DNA from: UBA2336 sp049306095
GTDB taxonomy: Bacteria; Bacteroidota; Bacteroidia; Cytophagales; Cyclobacteriaceae
DNA: 64,000 nt
Assembly: GCA_049306095.1 (NCBI GenBank)
Contig: JBAQPU010000022.1
Coordinates: forward strand, 62,001-126,000
Reading direction: 5' to 3'
This document shows, in pieces, positions 17,391 to 25,255 of this stretch (the stretch's first letter is position 1; each line of letters opens with the position of its first letter). Under the pieces are notes generated by a model. The model was given only the letters and a program-made list of their open reading frames with translations, made no database searches and had not been told where the DNA came from. Both the position numbers and the translations under genes were made by a program.

Positions 17391-18560
17391 ATGAGCATCT
17401 TCACTACACCCAGCAAAATAGTTATTACATGTAACAAGCGTTTGATCCCCTGGCTCGAACTGGAGGTAAAAGAGTTAGGCTATGAAATTACAGCTTCGTT
17501 TGCAACCGGTGTTGAAATTAACGGAACGGTAAGCGATTGCATCAGGCTTAATTTGAACCTACGTTGCGCCAGCCAGGTGCTGTATTCATTATTCCGATTC
17601 CGGTGCAACAGCCCGGAAGAGTTGTACCAGGGAGTTTTCAAGTATGCGTGGGAAAACCTCATCGCGAATGATGGTTACTTTTCCGTAACCAGCGTGACCA
17701 AACACCCCAGCATCGACAACTCCATGTTTGTGAATGTGAAAGTGAAAGATGCCATTGCCGATAAGATCAGAAGAGAAACTGCGAAGCGACCCGATTCAGG
17801 TTCTGAAATGAGCGGTGCCGTGATTCATTTGCACTGGTGGGAAATCAGTGCCGAGATTTTTTTAGATACGTCAGGTGAAACCTTGTCAAAACATAGTTAC
17901 CGGAAAATACCAGGCAAGGCTCCAATGCTGGAGGCACTGGCGGCATCTACACTGCTTGCTTCAAAATGGGACAGGCAATCTCCGTTGGTGAACCCCATGT
18001 GTGGGTCTGGCACTATTGCCATTGAAGCTGCGTTGATGGCTACTAATCGCAGACCAGGTTTATTGAGAAAGAATTATTCATTCATGCACGTGATTGGGTA
18101 CGACATTAAAACTTATCACCGCGAATATCAAAAACTGCAAAACCAGGTTGTTAAAACACCTACTGTCAAAATTATAGCAACCGACATCAGTGAGGATGCA
18201 ATAAAAATATCAAAAATTAACGCAAGCGTGGCGGGCGTTGAAAATATGATTGAGTTTGCGCAGTGCGATTTTGAAGAAACCGATGTGCCTGAAGGTGCGA
18301 AGGGTGTCGTGTATTTTAATCCGGAGTATGGTGAACGGTTAGGTGAAATCCAGGAGCTGGAAATAACCTACAAACGGATCGGTGATTTCATGAAGAAAAA
18401 GTGTCAGGGGTATACCGGGTATATTTTTACAGGAAACTTAGATCTCGCCAAAAAAATCGGACTCAAGGCCAGCAGGCGATACGAATTTTACTCAGCCAAA
18501 CTGGATTGTCGGTTGCTGGAGTATGAGTTGTATGCTGGTAAAAAAGCAGAGGCGTTTTAA
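17391..18560 (+). CDS. THUMP-domain class I RNA methyltransferase
   Basis: 389 residues from the ATG at 17391. The N-terminal half matches the THUMP RNA-binding module (NLNLRCASQVLYSLFRF, then FVNVKVKDAIADKIRR). The C-terminal half is a SAM-dependent methyltransferase with NPMCGSGTIAIEAALMA (SAM loop), IIATDISEDAIKISKINA and the catalytic-site motif NPEYGERLGE. Relatives (RlmL N-terminal part / YpsC) methylate guanine N2 in 23S rRNA. The usual NPPY catalytic motif reads NPEY here. Likely target is rRNA, not proven. Confidence 0.88.
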   Translation: MSIFTTPSKIVITCNKRLIPWLELEVKELGYEITASFATGVEINGTVSDCIRLNLNLRCASQVLYSLFRFRCNSPEELYQGVFKYAWENLIANDGYFSVTSVTKHPSIDNSMFVNVKVKDAIADKIRRETAKRPDSGSEMSGAVIHLHWWEISAEIFLDTSGETLSKHSYRKIPGKAPMLEALAASTLLASKWDRQSPLVNPMCGSGTIAIEAALMATNRRPGLLRKNYSFMHVIGYDIKTYHREYQKLQNQVVKTPTVKIIATDISEDAIKISKINASVAGVENMIEFAQCDFEETDVPEGAKGVVYFNPEYGERLGEIQELEITYKRIGDFMKKKCQGYTGYIFTGNLDLAKKIGLKASRRYEFYSAKLDCRLLEYELYAGKKAEAF

Positions 18561-18619
18561 GTTCAACGTTCCTACAACCTTAAACCTTAAACCTTAAACC
18601 TTAAACCCTAAACCCTATT
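18561..18619. repeat. CCTTAAA heptamer tandem array
   Basis: Four exact head-to-tail copies of CCTTAAA (18578-18605) are followed by CCCTAAA and CCCTATT. A GTTCAACGTT word stands just before. It directly follows the methyltransferase stop and precedes the prfB promoter. It shares words with the TTCAAGGTT/AACCTTAAAC arrays at 13755 and 58506. Confidence 0.8.
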
Positions 18620-18643
18620 CCCTTTACATATACTTCAAAAAGT

Positions 18644-18651
18644 TATATTTG
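18644..18651 (+). promoter_or_regulatory. Candidate -7 promoter element for prfB
   Basis: TATATTTG is an exact match to TAnnTTTG, 21 bp before the prfB ATG. No TTG was found at the expected -33 position. Confidence 0.5.
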
Positions 18652-18671
18652 CATCTTTAATTTAGTGCATA

Positions 18672-19770
18672 ATGACCACCGAACAACTAAAAGACCTGAA
18701 AACGAGAGTTGCCGCCCTTAGGCGGTATCTTTGACTACGATCGTAAAATCGTTGAGGTAAAGGATGAGGAACTCATCACCCAACAGGCCGATTTCTGGAA
18801 CAACCCCAAACAAGCCGAAGTAACCCTTAAAAACATCCGCACTAAAAAAGTGTGGACCGATGCCTTTGAGCGTGTCAGTAAACTCATTGAAGATCTTGAA
18901 GTGCTCAATGAATTTCATGAGGCGGGCGATGTAGGCGATGAAGAACTTGATCGTGATTATGCCAAAACAGAGAAGGCTGTAGAGGAACTGGAATTCAAAA
19001 AAATGCTGAGCCGGGAGGAAGACCAGCTCAGCGCCATTGTTGAAATAAACCCCGGTGCCGGTGGCACCGAAAGTAACGATTGGGCCGATATGCTTAACCG
19101 CATGTACATTATGTGGGGAGAGAAGAGTGGTTACTCGGTTTCACAACTCAACTACCAATCGGGTGAAGTGGCAGGGATAAAATCAGCAACACTCGAAATC
19201 GATGGTGAGTTCGCTTATGGAAAACTCAAATCTGAAATTGGTGTTCATCGGTTGGTGCGAATCTCTCCGTTTGATTCGAACGGTCGCAGGCATACTTCGT
19301 TTGCTTCGGTATTTGTATATCCGAAGGTTGATGACACGATTAATATTGAAATCAACCCGGCCGATATTGAAATTCAAACCTCCCGTTCGGGTGGTGCTGG
19401 CGGACAGAATGTAAATAAAGTTGAAACCAAAGTTCAGCTTACCCATAAACCAACCGGTATTGTTATTGTGTGCCAGGTTGAGCGTTCGCAACACGCGAAC
19501 CGCGAACGTGCCATGCAAATGCTCAAGTCGAAGTTATTTCAGGTAGAAATGGAAAAACGAAATGCCGAGCGGGATAAAGTGGAGGCTGGCAAAATGAAAA
19601 TTGATTTTGGTTCGCAAATACGAAACTATGTGTTGCACCCTTACAAGTTGGTGAAGGATGCCCGTACAGCCGTTGAACGAACCGATGCCCAAAATGTGCT
19701 GGATGGCGATTTAGATGATTTTATAAAAGCATTTTTGTTAGGGGCGCAGGAGGAGGCTACTCAGGCTTAA
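18672..19770 (+). CDS. prfB: Peptide chain release factor 2, with programmed +1 frameshift
   Basis: Reads 18672-18731, then shifts +1 and continues 18733-19770, giving 365 residues. The zero frame starts at ATG 18672 (MTTEQLKDLKTRVAAL) and hits TGA at codon 21; the main frame is open through the rest. The shifted product has the RF2 tripeptide SPF (VRISPFDSNGRRHTSF) and the GGQ loop (SRSGGAGGQNVNKVETK). It releases peptides at UGA and UAA. The in-frame UGA makes synthesis depend on RF2 shortage. A gene call starting at 18709 would be wrong at the N-terminus. Confidence 0.95.
18720..18735 (+). promoter_or_regulatory. prfB programmed frameshift site
   Basis: AGGCGGTATCTTTGAC: a Shine-Dalgarno-like AGGCGG, three bases, the slippery CTT, then the UGA stop and C. 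It matches the E. coli site AGGGGGTATCTTTGAC except for one base in the SD-like part. After slippage tRNA-Leu re-pairs on TTT and reading resumes at GAC (18733). Confidence 0.95.
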
Positions 19771-19775
19771 TGCTT

Positions 19776-19816
19776 GGATTCTGAATTCTAGATTCTGGAA
19801 GTTGGATTCTGGAAAT
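19776..19816. repeat. Left inverted repeat of the four-helix-bundle locus
   Basis: Made of variants of GGATTCTGGA. Its inner end, TGGATTCTGGAAAT at 19803-19816, has an exact reverse complement at 20237-20250 on the far side of the gene. It begins 5 bp after the prfB stop. Confidence 0.85.
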
Positions 19817-19832
19817 GTTTATAAATTAAAAT

Positions 19833-20276
19833 ATGAGTTATAAAAACCTGGAAATCTGGCAAATGGCAAGGGAACTAAGCTTAGAGATTCATGAAGTGAC
19901 ATTAAAGCTCCCGAAATTTGAACAGTTTGAAGAGGCACAACAAATCAGGAGGTCAAGTAAATCTGTTAGATCGAACATTGTGGAGGGGTATGGAAGAAGA
20001 TTTTATAAAGCTGATTACATCAAGTTCATTATTTATGCGCTGTCATCAAACGATGAGACTATTGACCACCTGGAGATTCTATTCGAAACAAAATCGCTGG
20101 TAGACATAGAGTTTTATAATAGACTTTGCCAAAAGGCAACCTTATTGGGTAAGAAGCTAAATAACTTTCTTAGGGCAATTCAGGATCGTCATACGAAACC
20201 TTATCAGAATTTTGAAGAACAAACGACTGACTACGAATTTCCAGAATCCAGTAACCAGAATCCAGAATCAACTTAA
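19833..20276 (+). CDS. Four-helix-bundle protein (S23 / TIGR02436 family)
   Basis: 147 residues, mostly helical. It opens YKNLEIWQMARELSLEIHEV and continues QQIRRSSKSVRSNIVEGYGR, the core motif of the family first seen in intervening sequences of 23S rRNA genes; Avd of diversity-generating retroelements is a structural relative. Function in Bacteroidota is unknown; a nucleic-acid role is plausible from the basic core. The last about 14 residues (EFPESSNQNPEST) are encoded by the right inverted repeat. It sits between prfB and an MFS gene, with which it has no evident relation, and the matched repeats at both edges suggest an inserted unit of about 500 bp. Confidence 0.85.
   Translation: MSYKNLEIWQMARELSLEIHEVTLKLPKFEQFEEAQQIRRSSKSVRSNIVEGYGRRFYKADYIKFIIYALSSNDETIDHLEILFETKSLVDIEFYNRLCQKATLLGKKLNNFLRAIQDRHTKPYQNFEEQTTDYEFPESSNQNPEST
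20237..20272. repeat. Right inverted repeat of the four-helix-bundle locus
   Basis: Repeats of CCAGAATCCAG inside the 3' end of the coding region. ATTTCCAGAATCCA at 20237-20250 is the exact reverse complement of 19803-19816; the outer part matches less well. It ends at the stop codon. Confidence 0.85.
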
Positions 20277-20278
20277 TA

Positions 20279-21493
20279 GTGCACCACGCCTCTCAAAAAG
20301 TCTACACCACCCAATTCTGGCTTCTGTGTTTAAGCTCATTGCTGTTTTTCGCCAGTTTCAACATGATCATTCCCAAGCTGCCGGCCTACCTTACCGGTTT
20401 AGGAGGCGCTGAACACAAAGGGTTGATTATTTCATTGTTCACGGTTACGGCCATGATCTCGCGGCCCTTCAGTGGAAAAATTGCCGACAAAGTTGGAAGG
20501 ATTCCTGTAATGGTAATTGGCACTTCTGTTTGTGTGCTCATCAGTTTGTTGTATCCGGTACTTTCTTCTGTTTCCGGGTTTTTATTTTTGAGGTTGGTTC
20601 ATGGATTTTCTACCGGCTTTACACCAACCGGGTTAACGGCTTACCTGGCCGACATCATTCCATTTCATAAAAGAGGGGAGGCAATGGGCTTACTTGGAAC
20701 AGCCGGTACGGTTGGCATGGCCTCTGGGTTGGCGATTGGCCCCGGCATTGCCAATACCTTTGGATTGAACGCCATGTTCTATTGCTCTTCTGCTATGGCC
20801 GTACTTTCCATTGGCGTGCTGTTCGGCATCCGTGAAACGCTTACCCATAAACAAGGTTTTTCCACGGCTGTATTTAAAATTCACAAGCGAGATCTGTTAG
20901 AGCCACGGGTGCTCATCACGTGTATTGTTATGGTGCTTGCTACGTATTCCTACGGAGCGGTATTCACCGTTGTTCCGGATTTATGTGCACACGTTGGTAT
21001 TTACAATGAAGGGCTCCCCTTTATGTTTTTAACCGTGGCATCACTCTCCGTTCGGTTGATAGCAGGAAAGGCATCTGATATTTATGGAAGACGAAAAGTA
21101 TTGATGGTTTCTTCTTCGATAGGAGCCGTTTCTATGGTGATCCTTGGGTTAGCCACTTCTTCGCGCGATGTTTTAATTGCCATCTCGCTGTACGGCTTAG
21201 CGCAAGGCATGACTTCACCTACCTTGTTTGCCTGGGCAACAGATTTAAGCGATGAGAAGCACAAGGGGAGGGGTATTTCCAGTTTATATATTTTCATGGA
21301 GTTTGGAATTGGAATGGGTGCCTTTACTTCTGGATTTATTTATGGGAACGATCCTGCAAATTTTTTCACTACCTTTTTAACCGCTGGATTATTAACAACA
21401 ACGGCACTGCTTTACCTGATTTTTACCCGGCTAACGGGCCGCCCGCGAATGACCAAAATGGAAACCGCGAGTGACATTGAACAGATTCCTTAA
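20279..21493 (+). CDS. MFS transporter
   Basis: 404 residues from a GTG start 2 bp after the previous stop. Twelve hydrophobic segments are apparent. The loop 2-3 motif is GKIADKVGRIPVMVIG, with the matching second-half motif GKASDIYGRRKVLMVS. Proton-driven exporter or uptake system of unknown substrate, in the inner membrane. The YhhN gene follows 2 bp after it and is probably co-transcribed. Confidence 0.9.
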   Translation: MHHASQKVYTTQFWLLCLSSLLFFASFNMIIPKLPAYLTGLGGAEHKGLIISLFTVTAMISRPFSGKIADKVGRIPVMVIGTSVCVLISLLYPVLSSVSGFLFLRLVHGFSTGFTPTGLTAYLADIIPFHKRGEAMGLLGTAGTVGMASGLAIGPGIANTFGLNAMFYCSSAMAVLSIGVLFGIRETLTHKQGFSTAVFKIHKRDLLEPRVLITCIVMVLATYSYGAVFTVVPDLCAHVGIYNEGLPFMFLTVASLSVRLIAGKASDIYGRRKVLMVSSSIGAVSMVILGLATSSRDVLIAISLYGLAQGMTSPTLFAWATDLSDEKHKGRGISSLYIFMEFGIGMGAFTSGFIYGNDPANFFTTFLTAGLLTTTALLYLIFTRLTGRPRMTKMETASDIEQIP

Positions 21494-21495
21494 CT

Positions 21496-22176
21496 ATGAA
21501 AAAAACGTTCATTTACCTTTTTCTGATCGTTAGCATGGGTGAGTTGATCTCCAAAGTCGGCAGTATGGCCTGGCTGGAAACAATTTGCAAACCGGCCATT
21601 ATGATCTCGTTGGGGTTATTCTATTGGGCATCGCAACGCGAAAAGAACGAACCCGCAGTGTATACCGTTTTACTGGCAATCTTTTTTTCATGCCTTGGAG
21701 ACGTACTGCTGATGCTTCAGGAAGTGAACGCGAATTTTTTTATGCTTGGACTTGGGTCATTTTTGCTGGCTCATGTGAGCTATATACTGGCATACAAACA
21801 GCATCAGGGTGAACGATCGGCCGATGAATTGCAAGGTCTGCAAAGAATCAGGTTTGCGCTGCCGATTATTTTGTCAGGAACGGGCCTGGTGGTTATTCTC
21901 TACAATCATTTAGGCGACTTAAAAATTCCTGTTCTGCTCTATGCCGGTGTGTTAACCTACATGGTACTCACTGCGCTGTTTCGCTTTGGGCGAACAAACA
22001 CAGCAAGCTTTACAATGGTTTTTGCCGGAGCGATCTTATTCATGATTTCCGACTCGCTTATTGCTGTTGATAAATTTCTGGAGCCTCTTTCAAGGGCGGG
22101 GTTTTGGGTTATGACCACGTATATTATTGGTCAGTTTTTAATCGTAAAGGGGTTGGTTCGTTCTTCTTCTTTTTGA
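21496..22176 (+). CDS. YhhN family membrane protein, lysoplasmalogenase-like
   Basis: 226 residues with about eight hydrophobic helices. Family marks are CKPAIMISLGLFYW, FFSCLGDVLLML and FMLGLGSFLLAHVSYI in the first half, and GAILFMISDSLIAVDKF near the end. Animal TMEM86B of this family hydrolyses the vinyl ether bond of lysoplasmalogens; the bacterial substrate is not settled. Its last 53 bp overlap the 3' end of the convergent small gene. Confidence 0.85.
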   Translation: MKKTFIYLFLIVSMGELISKVGSMAWLETICKPAIMISLGLFYWASQREKNEPAVYTVLLAIFFSCLGDVLLMLQEVNANFFMLGLGSFLLAHVSYILAYKQHQGERSADELQGLQRIRFALPIILSGTGLVVILYNHLGDLKIPVLLYAGVLTYMVLTALFRFGRTNTASFTMVFAGAILFMISDSLIAVDKFLEPLSRAGFWVMTTYIIGQFLIVKGLVRSSSF

Positions 22177-22408
22177 CTTTCTGATTTCTGCCAATCTTGT
22201 CGTTTTTTCGTTTCGCTTTGTTTCGGTTAGACTTGCCGGCTTTGGCGTGCGGACTTTTTGAATCTTTGTAAATTGTTTTACCGGCCTTTTTTGACTTCTT
22301 ATTAAATTCTTTTCCGGCTTTTATCATTTCCTGATCAAACCCCTGGCTATAGCAAATGCCGGAGAGCAACAGGAACGAGGCCAGTAGGAGGAAACGTTTC
22401 ATTTTCAT
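22124..22408 (-). CDS. Small, very basic exported protein of unknown function
   Basis: About 94 residues from the ATG at 22408 (MKMKRFLLLASFLLLSGICYSQG); the ATG at 22402 is equally possible. A signal peptide with a Cys near its end could be a lipobox, but it is followed by Tyr-Ser, so a plain signal peptide is as likely. The mature part is rich in Lys and Arg (KKSKKAGKTIYKDSK, KAKRKNDKIGRNQKVKKKK), which suggests a nucleic acid or anionic polymer partner. It overlaps the yhhN-like gene tail to tail, which lowers confidence. Confidence 0.5.
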   Translation of the reverse strand: MKMKRFLLLASFLLLSGICYSQGFDQEMIKAGKEFNKKSKKAGKTIYKDSKSPHAKAGKSNRNKAKRKNDKIGRNQKVKKKKNEPTPLRLKTDQ

Positions 22409-22417
22409 AGTAAATAT

Positions 22418-22449
22418 AAAAAAAAGAGGTTGTCGCAAACAACCTCTTT
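22418..22449 (-). terminator. Rho-independent terminator of the GIN-domain gene
   Basis: On the minus strand, AAAGAGGTTGT pairs perfectly over 11 bp with ACAACCTCTTT around a 5-base loop, and a run of T follows. It lies 20 bp past the stop at 22469. Confidence 0.85.
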
Positions 22450-22468
22450 CTATCCCCTTAAGGTAGGG

Positions 22469-23278
22469 TTACAGCTTTCTTACTTTTCCGCTGCCGCTTG
22501 ATTCGGAATTAACATGCGAAGGATTTCCTTTGTAGCTCACGGTTCCGCTTCCGGAAATACGGGCATTCAACTCACGCTTAACATGGATTTCTACATCGCC
22601 CGAACCACTGATGCGCACGTCACATGTTTGGGTTTCCAGGTTGGCGGCAAGCACTTTTCCTGATCCTGAAATCTCCGCTTTTACGGTTTGGGCCGATCCA
22701 ACAGCCTCTACTTCTCCTGACCCCGAAATATCGAAATCGGCAGTGCCCGATATCATTAAGGATAAGTCAACATTACCAGACCCGCTGATTTCGGTTCCTA
22801 AACTTTTGCAATTTCCTTTTAAACTCATGTTGCCCGATCCGCTCACATCGGCATCTACCTCGGCTGCATCAATTTCAGCTTGCAGTGATCCTGACCCGCT
22901 AACATTCAGCTTTAAATTATTGCCTGTTATTTTTGTTTGAACGATCATATCGCCAGAGCCATTAACACTTAGTGCTTCAATGCTTGCAACGGTGATGTAA
23001 ACAGTCACTTTATTGTCATCACCCCAGCTCCAGTTCCAGTTGTTTTCTGGGCCGATGATCAGTTTGCCGTCTTCTACTTTTGTCTTAATTTTTTCCAGTG
23101 CTTCAGCAGTTCCCTCAATTTCAACTTTCTGTGGGCTTCCTTGCTTCACATACACCTTGCCTGGCGTGCGAAAAGAAATTTTTGTAAAGGTAGAAACCTC
23201 GCGGGTTTCACGTTTTTGGGCAATCGCCACGGTTGAAACAAGGGCGATTGCAATAAGAAATGAGAATATTTTTTTCAT
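22469..23278 (-). CDS. GIN-domain (DUF2807) exported protein
   Basis: 269 residues from the ATG at 23278 (MKKIFSFLIAIALVSTVAIAQ, signal peptide). The mature part starts FTKISFRTPGKVYVKQG, typical of the putative auto-transporter adhesin head GIN domain. It then repeats SGSG about every 19 residues (VSGSGSL, VSGSGNM, ISGSGNV, ISGSGEV, ISGSGKV, ISGSGDV, ISGSGTV), as in a right-handed beta-helix. Cell-envelope location; role unknown. Confidence 0.88.
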   Translation of the reverse strand: MKKIFSFLIAIALVSTVAIAQKRETREVSTFTKISFRTPGKVYVKQGSPQKVEIEGTAEALEKIKTKVEDGKLIIGPENNWNWSWGDDNKVTVYITVASIEALSVNGSGDMIVQTKITGNNLKLNVSGSGSLQAEIDAAEVDADVSGSGNMSLKGNCKSLGTEISGSGNVDLSLMISGTADFDISGSGEVEAVGSAQTVKAEISGSGKVLAANLETQTCDVRISGSGDVEIHVKRELNARISGSGTVSYKGNPSHVNSESSGSGKVRKL

Positions 23279-23381
23279 GGTTTTAGTATTTCGTACAACA
23301 GACAAGGCCAAAGAGGTGATGGTTGCACCGGAAGAGTCGTATTTTTACAACTTAAGACGATAATTCGGGGACCAGCGTTAC

Positions 23382-24002
23382 ATGATTTTTTCGTTCAAAA
23401 CCATTCAGGCGCCAACGGAGGGAAATTATAAAGAGAAGGGAAGTAAATTTCTCAGTTTTGCCTATCCGGTTCGGTCGGAAGAAGAGGTTAAGCAACGCAT
23501 CGGTGAGTTAAAAAAGAAATATTTTGATGCCCGGCATCATTGCTTTGCCTACATGCTGGGCGCTGATGAAACCAGGTTTCGGGCGTTTGATGATGGGGAG
23601 CCCAATCACTCAGCGGGCGATCCTATTCTGGGGCAGATAAAATCTAAAAACATAACAAATGTTTTAATAGTTGTTGTACGCTATTTTGGTGGTGTGAAGT
23701 TGGGTGTAGGCGGATTAATATCGGCCTATAAAGCAGCGGCAGAGGATGCATTGAATAGGTGTGTTATTATTGAAAAAGAAATTTTACAAGGGTATGTTAT
23801 TGAATATCCATATGTGAGCACGCCTGATGTTATGAAACTGGTAAAAGAGTTTGACCTGGTAATGCACAATCAATCGTTTGAAGAGGAGTGTAAAATGGAA
23901 GTAAGTATTTCAATACGATCGAGAACTTTATTCAAACAGAAGGTTCAATTATTAAATGTGCTTGGTGTTAAAATTTTCATAAAAGAAATTCCCTTACCTT
24001 GA
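23382..24002 (+). CDS. yigZ: YigZ / IMPACT family protein
   Basis: 206 residues. The conserved N-terminal block (KGSKFLSFAYPV, then FDARHHCFAYMLG, FDDGEPNHSAGDPIL and VVRYFGGVKLGVGGLI) is the family signature; a second small domain (DUF1949-like) fills the C-terminus. Related proteins affect translation regulation in eukaryotes; the bacterial function is unclear. The stop is 14 bp before the ATG of the next gene. Confidence 0.92.
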   Translation: MIFSFKTIQAPTEGNYKEKGSKFLSFAYPVRSEEEVKQRIGELKKKYFDARHHCFAYMLGADETRFRAFDDGEPNHSAGDPILGQIKSKNITNVLIVVVRYFGGVKLGVGGLISAYKAAAEDALNRCVIIEKEILQGYVIEYPYVSTPDVMKLVKEFDLVMHNQSFEEECKMEVSISIRSRTLFKQKVQLLNVLGVKIFIKEIPLP

Positions 24003-24016
24003 TTAAAATTCAGTTC

Positions 24017-25255
24017 ATGCTTAATAAACGCTCGCCTGCCCTCGGTTTTATTTTTGTTACGCTTTTACTGGATGTGGTTGGTTTCGGAATTGTTATTCCG
24101 GTTATGCCCGACCTGATCATTGAACTGGCGGGGTTAACCAAAGATACACCTCATGCGATTAGCTATGCCTCTAAAGTTGGCGGATGGATGATTGCTGCGT
24201 ATGCCATCATGCAATTTATGTGCGCTCCTGTTGTTGGCGCGCTCAGCGACCGGTTTGGTCGGAGGCCGGTTTTATTAGGTTCTCTTTTTGGGTTTGGCAT
24301 CGATTACCTTTTTATGGCGTTGGCGCCATCGCTGTGGTGGCTTTTTGTTGGGCGCATCATCGCAGGCGTGATGGGCGCCAGCTTTACAACAGCCGGTGCT
24401 TACATTGCCGACATCAGCACCCCTGAAAAGCGTGCGCAGAATTTTGGAATCATCGGTGCCGCCTTTGGACTCGGGTTTATTATTGGTCCTTTGCTTGGTG
24501 GCTTTTTGGCAGAACACGGCTTGCGCACTCCATTTTATGTGTGTGCCGCGTTAACGTTGCTTAACTGGCTTTTCGGATTTTTTATTCTTCCGGAATCATT
24601 GAAGGATGAAAACAAAAGAGCCTTTGATTGGAAACGAGCCAACCCTGTTGGAACATTGAAAAGTCTGGTTCGTTATCCGGTTATCGAAGGATTGTTTGTT
24701 GCCTTGGCATTCATTTACATTTCGGCACATGCGGTGCAAACCAACTGGTCGTATTACGTGATTGAAAAATTTAAGTGGACACCCTCCGATATTGGATGGT
24801 CGCTGGCCGTGGTGGGAATTGCTTTTGCCGTTATTCAGGGAGGGTTGATACGTTTTATTATTCCTAAACTGGGCCAGGAGCGAAGTGTGTATGTTGGGTT
24901 AGGATTGTACGCTGTAGGTTTTTTATTGTATGGAATTGCCACGCAAGGCTGGATGATGTATCCCATTATTATCATTTATTGCCTGGGAAGTATTGCGGGC
25001 CCTGCCCTGCAGGGAATTATGTCTACCTCCATTCCACCCAATGAACAGGGCGAGTTGCAGGGAGGCTTTACAAGCCTGATGAGTTTGGCGGCTATTGTTG
25101 GGCCGATTATCATGAACAGTGTGTTTGCCTGGTTCACGGGCGACAATGCACCGGTTTATTTTCCGGGAGCGGCCATGATTGTGGGCGCTATGCTTACATT
25201 GATGAGTTCATTACTGGCGAGAAATACACTCAAGAAACACGCGAAGAAAGCATGA
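24017..25255 (+). CDS. MFS transporter, TetA-like
   Basis: 412 residues from the ATG at 24017 (MLNKRSPALGFIFVTLLLDV); an in-frame TTG at 23999 is less likely. Twelve hydrophobic segments, VIPVMPDLI in helix 1 and GALSDRFGRRPVLLG in the first cytoplasmic loop place it in the drug/H+ antiporter branch with TetA. Actual substrate unknown; resistance cannot be inferred. The stop overlaps the start of the L,D-transpeptidase gene by 4 bp (ATGA). Confidence 0.9.
   Translation: MLNKRSPALGFIFVTLLLDVVGFGIVIPVMPDLIIELAGLTKDTPHAISYASKVGGWMIAAYAIMQFMCAPVVGALSDRFGRRPVLLGSLFGFGIDYLFMALAPSLWWLFVGRIIAGVMGASFTTAGAYIADISTPEKRAQNFGIIGAAFGLGFIIGPLLGGFLAEHGLRTPFYVCAALTLLNWLFGFFILPESLKDENKRAFDWKRANPVGTLKSLVRYPVIEGLFVALAFIYISAHAVQTNWSYYVIEKFKWTPSDIGWSLAVVGIAFAVIQGGLIRFIIPKLGQERSVYVGLGLYAVGFLLYGIATQGWMMYPIIIIYCLGSIAGPALQGIMSTSIPPNEQGELQGGFTSLMSLAAIVGPIIMNSVFAWFTGDNAPVYFPGAAMIVGAMLTLMSSLLARNTLKKHAKKA

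Noticed and set aside
18578..18619. Telomere or replicon-end sequence
   Set aside because: CCCTAAA resembles plant telomere repeats only by chance; it lies inside a chromosomal gap between housekeeping genes.
18709..19770. prfB as a simple ORF starting at 18709
   Set aside because: It starts inside the frameshift region; the true ATG is 18672 in the other frame, with a +1 shift at CTT-TGA.
23999..25255. Tetracycline resistance gene
   Set aside because: It is only TetA-like in the MFS motifs; sequence by eye cannot assign a drug and there is no regulator beside it.
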